A stretch of DNA of 64,000 nt, from contig JANQEW010000029.1 in assembly GCA_028278135.1 (NCBI GenBank), positions 340,889-404,888 on the forward strand. The letters are read 5' to 3'. Source of the stretch: Rhodospirillales bacterium (GTDB lineage: Bacteria > Pseudomonadota > Alphaproteobacteria > Rhodospirillales > Rhodospirillaceae). Positions 29,639 through 37,915 of the stretch are shown here, piece after piece. Position 1 is the first letter of the stretch; each line of letters begins with the position of its first letter. The notes under the pieces are model-generated. The model saw nothing but the letters and a program-made list of their open reading frames with translations. It made no database searches and was not told the DNA's origin. The position numbers and the translations under genes were made by a program.

Positions 29639-30265
29639 TTACTTTCTTTTTAATTGATAGACTGCCTGATAGGCTAATGTATTGGTTAAGATCCCCATTC
29701 CCAGGGGGGTCAACTTCTGTACACGTCCCTTCCGGTCAAGGGCTAATGCCTGTTCGATAATAATCCCCATCTCAGCACATAAAGTGACGAAATCTCGCAC
29801 GGTACAAAAATGGATATTTGGTGTCTCCCACCATTGATATGGCAATGAATCAGTCACCGGCATACGGCCTTTTATTAAGAGATGGAATCTATGTTTCCAA
29901 TAGGCAAAATTGGGGAAAGATACAATAGCATATTGACCAATTCTTAGTAAATGTTCGAGAACAACTCGCGGAGAGCGAGTTGCTTGTAAAGTTTGACTCA
30001 GCACAACGTAATCAAAAGAATCGCTAGGGTAGTCCTTGAGGTCCGTATCAGCGTTCCCTTGAATCACGGAAAGCCCCCGTCTGACTGCCTCACGCACCCC
30101 AGCCATAGAGAGTTCGATACCGCGACCATCTACCTGTTTGAACTGCCCCAAATACTCTAGTAGGACCCCTTCGCCACACCCTACGTCCAAGACCCGTGCT
30201 CCTGGTGGAATCATGTCAGCGATGAGCATTAAATCAATGCGTATCGCATTTCTGGAATTCTTCAT
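29639..30265 (-). CDS. metW: Methionine biosynthesis protein MetW
   Basis: MetW is a class I methyltransferase-fold protein that is encoded next to metX in many proteobacteria and is thought to support homoserine acylation. The SAM-type motif [16 protein letters not shown] is near residue 28. [15 protein letters not shown] and [12 protein letters not shown] are the conserved MetW stretches. [20 protein letters not shown] is also typical. The ATG at 30265 overlaps the metX TGA (ATGA), suggesting coupled translation. A GTG at 30277 is an alternative start. Confidence 0.94.
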   Translation of the reverse strand: MKNSRNAIRIDLMLIADMIPPGARVLDVGCGEGVLLEYLGQFKQVDGRGIELSMAGVREAVRRGLSVIQGNADTDLKDYPSDSFDYVVLSQTLQATRSPRVVLEHLLRIGQYAIVSFPNFAYWKHRFHLLIKGRMPVTDSLPYQWWETPNIHFCTVRDFVTLCAEMGIIIEQALALDRKGRVQKLTPLGMGILTNTLAYQAVYQLKRK

Positions 30266-31449
30266 GGCCCACGACACCGTAGTAAATCACGATGCTCTGC
30301 AGCAGCTCCTTCTAAAAAACCAGTTAAAGTAGTATGAAATTCTGGTTCATCTAGTAAAAATGCATCATGTCCTTTGTCAGTCTCTATTTCCACAAAACTA
30401 ACATTCGCAGCTACGGCGTTGAGAGCATGTACAATTGCACGGCTTTCCGAAGTAGGAAAGAGCCAGTCAGAAGTGAATGATACAACACAAAACCGTGTTT
30501 TAGTGCCGCGAAAGGCGTTCGCAAGTACACCGCCCTGCTCAACAGTGAGGTCAAAATAATCCATAGCACGGGTGATATAGAGATAAGAATTGGCGTCGAA
30601 TCGATCCACAAATGTCGAGCCCTGATAACGGAGATAACTTTCTACCTGAAAATCAGCATCAAATCCATAAGTCACCTGCGAGCGGTTATGTAAGGTACGA
30701 CCGAATCTCCTATGTAAGGCTGCCTCTGAGAGATAAGTAATATGAGCGGCCATGCGTGCCACGGCCAGGCCACGGTGCGGCGCTTTACCGTGCCGCAGGT
30801 AATGACCACTACACCAATCAGGATCTGCCATGATGGCTCGCCGACCCACTTCATGGAAAGCAATATTCTGTGCCGAATGGCGATAGGAACCTGCAATGGG
30901 AACGGCCGCAAATACACGTTCTGGATAGCTTGTCGCCCATTGCAACACCTGCATCGCCCCCATAGAGCCACCAATCACACAAAAAAGCCGCCATATACCC
31001 AGGTAATCAAGTAGCATGGCTTGCGCTCGCACCATATCAGCGATAGTGATGATTGGAAACGAGAGTGCCCATGGAGTATCCGTAGCTGGATTAATTTCTT
31101 TTGGGCCAGTTGATCCCATACAGCCACCCAGCACATTTGAACAGATTAAGAAAAACCTATCCGTATCTAACACTCGTCCAGGTCCAATCAGCATGTTCCA
31201 CCAGCCATCTTTCCCCGTGATAGGATGGGGATCAGCGACAAACTGGTCTCCTGTCAGAGCATGACAAATCAGGATGGCATTGGAGCGACTAGCGTTGAGT
31301 TGACCGTAGGTCTGATAGGCAATAGTGAACGGCCCTATTGCCGTCCCGCAATCAAGCAGCAAAGGCTGCTCTTGCCCTAGTTCGACTGTCCAGCCCTCCG
31401 GTTTGTGCTCATTACCCCACACTGAGGGAAAGTGGTGGGATCTCTGCAT
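30262..31449 (-). CDS. metX: Homoserine O-acyltransferase
   Basis: MetX acylates homoserine for methionine synthesis; acetyl- or succinyl-CoA specificity cannot be decided here. The alpha/beta-hydrolase catalytic triad is visible: Ser in [14 protein letters not shown], Asp in [13 protein letters not shown], and His in [28 protein letters not shown] and [13 protein letters not shown] are family motifs. The ATG at 31449 has GGAGG ten bases upstream, which fixes the start. metW follows with ATGA overlap. The divergent spacer to hisC shows no SAM-II riboswitch that I can recognise. Confidence 0.95.
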   Translation of the reverse strand: MQRSHHFPSVWGNEHKPEGWTVELGQEQPLLLDCGTAIGPFTIAYQTYGQLNASRSNAILICHALTGDQFVADPHPITGKDGWWNMLIGPGRVLDTDRFFLICSNVLGGCMGSTGPKEINPATDTPWALSFPIITIADMVRAQAMLLDYLGIWRLFCVIGGSMGAMQVLQWATSYPERVFAAVPIAGSYRHSAQNIAFHEVGRRAIMADPDWCSGHYLRHGKAPHRGLAVARMAAHITYLSEAALHRRFGRTLHNRSQVTYGFDADFQVESYLRYQGSTFVDRFDANSYLYITRAMDYFDLTVEQGGVLANAFRGTKTRFCVVSFTSDWLFPTSESRAIVHALNAVAANVSFVEIETDKGHDAFLLDEPEFHTTLTGFLEGAAAEHRDLLRCRGP

Positions 31450-31930
31450 TACAGCTATACCTCCATTTTGGCAGAGGATAGCTAGGAGGAAGGACTAGAA
31501 CTGTCAACGTTTTGTTTTGCTTTCCAGACGGGGAGGAGTGGGAGACCGTCTGTGCTCTCGATGGCAAAGTGTCACACAATCGACTGTCTCTATCGCTTCT
31601 CAGAATCAGATGAGTCATGCCATCTGACGAGTCGTCATCACTATCTAGGTCATGCTACTGACTACCTCGTGTTGAGCAGTGACTACACTTGATCCCCCGC
31701 ATAGGGGGATATCAGCGTGAAGGCATTTGGGCCGTGGACTTTTATTGATGTTATCCCTGATAGTGACCCCTGCATACGGAATTCGTCGTGATGGGCTCGC
31801 GCGTGGGAGCAGTACGCTACTACATAAATTTACCTGTTCTCTATCACCAAGAAAATTGGTAGAATCATTTCTCATTTACTCTGTATTTTAAAAAAAATAC
31901 AACTGAAATTTAACTACGAGACGTGCTACC
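31450..31930. other. 481-base divergent spacer between metX and hisC
   Basis: No gene is supported. A compact hairpin (atccccc-gcata-gggggat) sits at 31692-31710. Another weak hairpin (cagatg/catctg) is near 31600. The right end (31840-31925) is AT-rich and a likely place for the hisC promoter. Confidence 0.5.
31692..31710. promoter_or_regulatory. Strong hairpin in the metX-hisC spacer
   Basis: The stem is seven base pairs (atccccc with gggggat) and the loop is gcata. It is not followed by a T-run on either strand, so it is a poor intrinsic terminator. It may be a leader structure for hisC or metX, or chance. Confidence 0.35.
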
Positions 31931-33046
31931 ATGTTACAACCTACACCACATCCCGGTGTTCTGAAGATTACCCCGTATGTTAGTGGAGAATCGTGTATTC
32001 CCGGCGTTGATGTTGTTGCCAAACTCTCTGCCAACGAAAATCCACTTGGCCCAAGCCCGCGTGCTGTAGCTGCTTACTCAGCGGCCGCGGACGGTCTACA
32101 CTGTTATCCAGATTCTCATGCCACAGCTTTGCGCCGTGCTCTTGGTCGTCGCTACGATCTAGATCCTAATAGAATTATTTGTGGTTGTGGCTCTGGCGAC
32201 ATCTTGAGTCTACTCGGACATGCTTATGCTGGATCAGGAGATGAAATCATTTACAGCCAACATGGGTTTCTACTCTATGCTCTCATCACTCATTCAGTGG
32301 GTGCGACCCCAGTGGTTGCTTCTGAAGAAGCAGATTTAGGTGGTCTACGTACCAGTGTCGATGCCGTTCTCGCAAGTGTCACACCCCGCACACGAATTGT
32401 TTATATCGCGAATCCAAACAATCCGACTGGCACATATTTGCCGGCTGGTGAGATGGCACGCTTGCACAGAAATTTACCACCATCTGTGCTTTTGGTAATC
32501 GATGCAGCCTATGCGGAGTATGTAGGAGAGAAAGACTATACGGCAGGCATTGAGCTAGTCGAGTCTGGCCCAAACGTCGTGATGACACGGACCTTTTCAA
32601 AGTTTTATGGTTTAGCCGCCTTACGGCTGGGCTGGGCATATGGTCCCTCTGCTGTGATTCAGGCTCTCAACCGTATCCGTGGACCTTTCAATGTTTCTAC
32701 ACCCGCTGAAGCGGCCGGCATAGCGGCTCTAGAAGATACGGCTTACAGTGCCTGCACGCGTGCTCATAATGAGAAATGGCGCGCTTGGGTCACTGCACAG
32801 CTCCGTGCGCTCAATCTTGTCCTGACTGAGAGTGTCACAAACTTTGTCTTTGCACGTTTTCCGATAGATAAAGGGTATGATTCTATTGGAGCAGACGCTT
32901 TTTTACGCCGTGATGGTCTCATTGCACGGCGCATGGAAAGTTATCATCTTCCGCAATGGTTAAGAATCTCTATAGGCCGTGATTCAGATATGCATCTTTT
33001 GATCAATTCTCTTACAGAATTTCTCAAAAGAAAGGATGCAGCATGA
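31931..33046 (+). CDS. hisC: Histidinol-phosphate aminotransferase
   Basis: HisC transfers the amino group in histidine synthesis and in alphaproteobacteria often also serves tyrosine and phenylalanine. The fold type I PLP enzyme has LSANENPLGPSPRAV, CGCGSGDILSLL, YIANPNNPTGTYLP, and the PLP lysine in TRTFSKFYGLAALRLGW. The C-terminal arginine is in LRISIGRDSDM. Length (371) is normal. It overlaps tyrA by four bases (ATGA), and this pairing with a prephenate dehydrogenase gene supports a second role in aromatic amino acid synthesis. Confidence 0.95.
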   Translation: MLQPTPHPGVLKITPYVSGESCIPGVDVVAKLSANENPLGPSPRAVAAYSAAADGLHCYPDSHATALRRALGRRYDLDPNRIICGCGSGDILSLLGHAYAGSGDEIIYSQHGFLLYALITHSVGATPVVASEEADLGGLRTSVDAVLASVTPRTRIVYIANPNNPTGTYLPAGEMARLHRNLPPSVLLVIDAAYAEYVGEKDYTAGIELVESGPNVVMTRTFSKFYGLAALRLGWAYGPSAVIQALNRIRGPFNVSTPAEAAGIAALEDTAYSACTRAHNEKWRAWVTAQLRALNLVLTESVTNFVFARFPIDKGYDSIGADAFLRRDGLIARRMESYHLPQWLRISIGRDSDMHLLINSLTEFLKRKDAA

Positions 33047-33954
33047 TGGTGCCGCCACAGCTGTCTTCTCCATCGCTTCCCTTATTTGACCGCATGGCCT
33101 ATATTGGTATTGGTCTGATCAATTCATCAGTCGCACGTGTTGTACAGCGCGATAGACTCGCTGCAGCTACAGTGGCTTGTGCCCGCTCTGCCGTCAACCG
33201 CGCGTCCGCCTTGCACTTGGGTCTCGTTGATGTCGTGACTCCTGATGTCACAGAAGCGGTCACGGGCGCTGATCTTATCATACTCGGTACGCCAGTCAGT
33301 GCCTATGAACCTCTTACGAGGATGATGGCTCCTCACCTGAGCCCAGGCGCTATTATCACAGATGTGGGTTCAGTGAAAGAAACGGTGATTCGCAGTGTGA
33401 CACCTCATCTCCCAGCTCACGTGCACTTCGTCCCTGGTCATCCCATTGCCGGAACTGAACACTCAGGGCCAGAGTCAGGTCTGACGGAGTTGTTTGTAGG
33501 GCGCTGGACCATTCTGACACCGATTGCAGGCACTAATCCTGCTGCGATAGAGCGGGTGCGTGCTCTCTGGGAAGCCTGTGGCGCGCGAGTGGATTTTATG
33601 GATCCAGCACACCACGACAGGGTGTTGGCTATCACATCACATCTACCACATCTCATCGCTTACACTATTGTTGGGACAGCAACTGATCTAGAAGAATATA
33701 TGCAACATGAAGTCATCAAGTATTCAGCAAGTGGCTTCCGTGATTTCACTCGGATTGCCGCATCAGATCCCGTCATGTGGCGGGACATTGTTCTCAATAA
33801 CAAGGAAGCTGTGCTAGATAGCCTGCAAAGATTTACTGAGGATCTGACTGCTCTGCAGCGTGCTATCCGGTGGGGCCAAGGGGATAAACTTGAAGATTTG
33901 TTTACCCGTACACAAAAAATCCGACGCAGCATCATTGAAGCCCAGCAGGCATAG
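33043..33954 (+). CDS. tyrA: Prephenate/arogenate dehydrogenase
   Basis: This NAD(P)-dependent dehydrogenase makes hydroxyphenylpyruvate or tyrosine. The N-terminal Rossmann segment reads MAYIGIGLINSSVARV, in which the usual GxGLIGSS glycine is an asparagine. The substrate region has VGSVKETVI, FVPGHPIAGTEHSGPESG and LPHLIAYTIVG. The C-terminal helical part ends with KIRRSIIEAQQA. Length (303) is normal. The gene overlaps hisC (ATGATG). The next DNA downstream is the decayed ftsK on the opposite strand. Confidence 0.93.
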   Translation: MMVPPQLSSPSLPLFDRMAYIGIGLINSSVARVVQRDRLAAATVACARSAVNRASALHLGLVDVVTPDVTEAVTGADLIILGTPVSAYEPLTRMMAPHLSPGAIITDVGSVKETVIRSVTPHLPAHVHFVPGHPIAGTEHSGPESGLTELFVGRWTILTPIAGTNPAAIERVRALWEACGARVDFMDPAHHDRVLAITSHLPHLIAYTIVGTATDLEEYMQHEVIKYSASGFRDFTRIAASDPVMWRDIVLNNKEAVLDSLQRFTEDLTALQRAIRWGQGDKLEDLFTRTQKIRRSIIEAQQA

Positions 33955-34019
33955 AGCAAGTCATGCTGAAGCGTAAGGACACGGACTCATTGAACTGAAT
34001 CACTGACGACTCTCTTCCG

Positions 34020-35110
34020 GAGTGGAGAAGGAGGCTGAGGCTTGCCTTGCGTCCACAAATATTGGACGACATGTTCTATCTCATCGCTGCGCTGGTAATA
34101 GACTGTCCATGGACGCGAGGGACATGCCCGCCTGGAGCAAGGTATAGCATGTCGCCATGTCCTAAAGATATGCTACTCTTGCTATTTTAGCTACAGCCAC
34201 AACGATAAATTCGAGTTGAGAGAGTGTAAGCATCTGTTCTTCGTACACCGGTGAACCGGTCTCTTGATTGAAAAAATATGTACTTGATTGAAACAAATCT
34301 GTATTCATTCTATGATTCATTGTCTTAATGTATTTTCTCAATTGGCTAGTTATGGCCGGTCAGGCTGCGCATAGCGAGTTGAGACATAGTCCGGTAATAG
34401 TCCGGTATTTCCATCTCCTATCCATTGGAGTGTGAGTACAGAGTACAGCCTTGACTGTATCGCTGACTCCCGGTGCTAACACGTGCGCTATATCCTTTGA
34501 GGTCGAGAGCTCTTGTGTTGGGAAGCCAAAAATTATCAGACGGCAATCAGTTGATTTTAACCTGTAGAGCAGGGAGCGAAGGATTGTGTGAAGAGCAACA
34601 GACTGACCTGCACCTGGCGCTTCAGCAATTAAAAGGTGTGGTATCTGTGCCAAAGCAGCATGGACCGGGACACCACAAATCCAAATGACAGGACCAACTG
34701 TCCTGCCTTGGGATCAAACTCATCAGTCACTAGCAATTCATGCAGCTCTAGAGTGGCCTGCCTGGCATTTTGTAGCTCGATATTCAGGATGGCCTGGCGC
34801 AATGGTAACGCGCACGGCCAAAGCGCCCATAGCAAGAGCAAGATAGCTCGGAAAGACCGAGAACACGAGAAGCCGTAGTGCCTGGAGCTGGCTCCATTTC
34901 ATAGAGTGTTACAACAGGGCCATACCGGAAATAATGCGTCCCCTGACACGGACACCAACGTCACTCAGTACAGTCTCCAACGTGTGAGCGTTCTGAATGC
35001 CTTCCTTCTGACTGAAGAGGGGAGTTTTTTGTCGCTGAGAGAAGCAGAATAATTCCAAAGGAGGTGTATGATGTAATGTGAAATTGAATTTTTTGAATTC
35101 TGCAATCTCT
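34020..35110 (-). pseudogene. ftsK: Decayed ftsK (DNA translocase) remnant
   Basis: On the minus strand several FtsK segments follow each other in the right order but in different frames. From right to left: TLETVLSDVGVRVRG, GPVVTLYEMEPAPGTTASRV, LAMGALAVRVTIAPG, NIELQNARQATLELHELL, then PHLLIAEAPGAGQSVALHTI (Walker A region with the lysine replaced by Gln), LLYRLKSTDCRLIIFG, EFIVVAVAKIARV (relic of the Walker B region), GHGDMLYLAPGGHVPRVHG and SDEIEHVVQYLWTQGKPQP. The block between Walker B and GHGDMLY is deleted, and the membrane part and the C-terminal gamma domain are missing. Many frameshifts and stops make a working product impossible. The adjacent aminotransferase gene is an ancestral ftsK neighbour. 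Confidence 0.85.
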
Positions 35111-35436
35111 TCTCTAAGCGGTGCTATATCATTCTCTCTCTCTTTTCTCACGCTTCTACAGTACCTGGAGCAGCGTCCACAATCCCACCTTCTTCACAAG
35201 TTTTTTGCTGGCTCGTGCTCGTATGCGCCCGCCTATAATACCCCCGGCGACAGATTCGGCTTATAACGACCCCGTACAGCGCCTTCCACCTTAACCACGT
35301 GGTGCCCAGGGAGGGATGTCATAATGCCCAGACTTGTGACCAACATCGCGGCCATCCCTCGTCCGTCGTGAACGGGCTCCAGTAATGCGGAAAAGATCAC
35401 TGACTCTGTCGAGGTTCACTCGCAGAGTGACTTGGC

Positions 35437-36687
35437 CTAGTCTTGACGTGCTCCTGGAGTCAGGATTCTGCGCAGACGTTCCAATGCCCATGTTGTCACT
35501 TCAAGGTCGTGAACAAGAGCAACACGGATGTAATGACGCCCCGGGTTGACGCCCCTACTATCAGGCTGTGCTAAATAAGCTCCTGGCAGGACCTGAATGC
35601 CAGCATTCTGAAATAACAGGCGGGCTGCAGATTCGCCATCACCAACTCTCAACCATAAGAAAAAAGTACCAGGGGGGCGCCGAAAACCGAACTGGGTGCC
35701 TAAAATATCTGCGGCGGCGTCCACCTTGGCGCGGTACAGTGTGCGGTTCTCTGTTACGTGACACTCATCCTGCAAGAGAGCCGTAGCCGCTGCCATGACG
35801 GGTAAGGGCACAGATGCTCCTCCGTATGCCCGTAACAGAGCGAAAGCGGCCAGTATATCAGGATCTCCGGCAACGAAGCCAGACCGAAGTCCAGGCACAC
35901 TAGATCGCTTTGACAAAGAATGAAACACGACTACATTGGTCAAATCACCACCAAGCTCGGCGCAAGCTTGTAACGCACCCGCAGGAGGACTGTCATCGTA
36001 AATTTCGCTGTAACATTCGTCTACTGCCAAGACAAAATTGTAGCGTCTCGCCATAGAGATGGCCTTTTTCAGGTAATCGAGAGTAGCCACAGCTCCTTGA
36101 GGATTAGCTGGTGTACAGAGAAAGGCGAGTGAGATCCTGTCTATGAGGGAAGGAGGGTGTGCGACGACTTTTCCCCGTAGCATCGGAGCAGAATCAAGCG
36201 TGTCAAAATCAGGCAGAAAACCGGTGCGCCAGTTAGCCGGCACATAGATGGGTTCGGCTCCCGCCATTACTGCGGCACCGACATAAACTTGATAGAAAGG
36301 ATTTGGAATCAGTACAGCCGTGCGTTCTCCAGATTTACGGCACGGGACCACTAAGTGGGCCATCAGGTATAAGGCCTCGCGTGTACCCGCCACAGGGAGA
36401 ACATGCCTATCAGAGGCGAGCAGGCCATCTGGCAGATGGAAACGGCGAATCAGCCAGTCTGTCGCCGCTGCGCGAAATGCTGATGTCCCTTTTATGGGAG
36501 GATAGCGACCCCATAGATCTGAATTCACATCCAGAATATCACGAACAAAAGACGGCGGTGGATGCCGTGGTTCGCCAAGAGACATAATGATTGGACGACC
36601 CGATGGTGGTGTGATACCCTTGAGAAGAGAGCGCAGCCGTTCGAACGGGTAGTAATTCAGAGTATTCAATCTTTTATTGATAAACAC
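35437..36687 (-). CDS. PLP-dependent aminotransferase (DapC-like)
   Basis: This fold type I aminotransferase resembles the DapC-like group often annotated as succinyldiaminopimelate transaminase. The N-terminus has YYPFERLRSLLKGITPP and MSLGEPRHPPPSFV. The core has YQVYVGAAVMAGAEPIYV, LCTPANPQGAVATLDYL, and the PLP lysine in VFHSLSKRSSVPGLRSGF. The end is HYIRVALVHDLEVTTWALERL. The start is a GTG at 36687. Its role in lysine and peptidoglycan precursor synthesis is likely but not shown by sequence alone. It lies directly upstream of the ftsK relic on the same strand. Confidence 0.85.
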   Translation of the reverse strand: MFINKRLNTLNYYPFERLRSLLKGITPPSGRPIIMSLGEPRHPPPSFVRDILDVNSDLWGRYPPIKGTSAFRAAATDWLIRRFHLPDGLLASDRHVLPVAGTREALYLMAHLVVPCRKSGERTAVLIPNPFYQVYVGAAVMAGAEPIYVPANWRTGFLPDFDTLDSAPMLRGKVVAHPPSLIDRISLAFLCTPANPQGAVATLDYLKKAISMARRYNFVLAVDECYSEIYDDSPPAGALQACAELGGDLTNVVVFHSLSKRSSVPGLRSGFVAGDPDILAAFALLRAYGGASVPLPVMAAATALLQDECHVTENRTLYRAKVDAAADILGTQFGFRRPPGTFFLWLRVGDGESAARLLFQNAGIQVLPGAYLAQPDSRGVNPGRHYIRVALVHDLEVTTWALERLRRILTPGARQD

Positions 36688-36918
36688 AATATTTCTTCTC
36701 TACAAAAATTCATTGCCTCGCTACACGCTATACGCTGACAGCATATCATGATATTATCAGGTAATGGACAGTATAGGGACAAGCGCGACGATAGTGAGTA
36801 TGAGTAGTGAGTATGAGTACCGTTTCACGGGGCGTGTATAGATTTTCCCGATCCATGTTTTGGCCTCATGACATGTCACCCCCCTTTTGCATCTGAAGAA
36901 GGGGCGAAAGGTAAAGGC
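36688..36918. other. Divergent spacer with a 13-base tandem duplication
   Basis: This 231-base spacer separates the aminotransferase from hemC. The unit agtgagtatgagt occurs at 36793-36805 and 36806-36818. The AT-rich part at 36690-36780 may hold promoters. Confidence 0.6.
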
Positions 36919-37860
36919 ATGAAGAAAAACTCCTTTCTTCGCCTTGGAACCCGTGCGAGCCCCCTGGCCATGGCACAGGCTCGTCAGGTACGTGATCGTT
37001 TGATAGACCTTTACCCTGCTCTTGCAAAAAAGGAAAATCTTGTAACTGTTGCTATTAAGACCACTGGTGATGCTGTTCTGGATCGTTCCCTAGAAGATAT
37101 TGGTGGGAAGGAAGTCTTCACCAGGGAAATAGATGAGGCTCTACTCAATGGTAGCATTGACCTTGCCGTCCACTCTATGAAAGATGTCCAGCCTGTGCTG
37201 CCTGTCGGTTTAACGCTAGCGGCAGTGCTAGAGAGAGAGGACCCCCGCGATGCTCTTGTCTCATTACGGGCTACTTGTTTGGCAGCATTGCCATTCGGTA
37301 CTGTGATTGGAACATCTAGTCTCCGCCGCAGCGTGCAGGTGCAGATGCACCGTCCAGATCTTAAGGTGATTCCTTTACGTGGGAATGTACAGACGCGCTT
37401 GAAGAAGCTTTCTGATAAAGTTGTGGATGCTCTCTTACTTGCTATGGCCGGCTTACGGCGTCTCGATCTTGTCGATCAGGCCACGACTGCTTTGTCCCCT
37501 GAGGTCATGTTACCAGCAATAGCGCAAGGGGCCATTGGCATTCTCTGCCGCCAGGACGATAGCCATACGTACCATCTCTTGCGCCCCCTCAACCATCTTC
37601 CTACTTCCCTATGCGTGGAAGCAGAAAGGGCCTTCCTCGCCACACTAAACGGTAACTGTCGTGTTCCTGTTGCTGGTTTGGCGGAGTTGATCGATACGGG
37701 CGCTGGTCTTGCTCTGAACAGAGCTCAGGTACGATTTCGCTGCCTAGCAGTTGATTATAAATCAAATCCTGTTATTTTAGATTGTTCTAGTTCAGCGACA
37801 CATGCAAAAAAAATAGCCATAGAATCTGGATATCTGCTTAAGAGTACATCTCTGTTGTGA
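36919..37860 (+). CDS. hemC: Porphobilinogen deaminase (hydroxymethylbilane synthase)
   Basis: HemC polymerises four porphobilinogens for heme and siroheme. The first domain has LGTRASPLAMAQARQVRD, the active-site DRSLEDIGGKEVFTREID and HSMKDVQP. GTSSLRRSVQVQ and PLRGNVQTRLKKL follow. The cysteine that binds the dipyrromethane cofactor is in LNGNCRVPVAG. The ATG at 36919 (MKKNSFLRLGTRASPLA) is preceded by AAAGG. The longer frame from 36868 adds unrelated residues. It leads a heme operon with hemD-mitofilin and hemY. Confidence 0.96.
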   Translation: MKKNSFLRLGTRASPLAMAQARQVRDRLIDLYPALAKKENLVTVAIKTTGDAVLDRSLEDIGGKEVFTREIDEALLNGSIDLAVHSMKDVQPVLPVGLTLAAVLEREDPRDALVSLRATCLAALPFGTVIGTSSLRRSVQVQMHRPDLKVIPLRGNVQTRLKKLSDKVVDALLLAMAGLRRLDLVDQATTALSPEVMLPAIAQGAIGILCRQDDSHTYHLLRPLNHLPTSLCVEAERAFLATLNGNCRVPVAGLAELIDTGAGLALNRAQVRFRCLAVDYKSNPVILDCSSSATHAKKIAIESGYLLKSTSLL

Positions 37861-37915
37861 GAGAATGGTTAGATAGACCACCGGTGTCCAACAGGAGAAA
37901 CGAGAGAATAGGTTC

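Noticed and set aside
31450-31700. SAM-II riboswitch upstream of metX
   Set aside because: This riboswitch is common before alphaproteobacterial methionine genes, but its conserved pseudoknot segments are not recognisable here.
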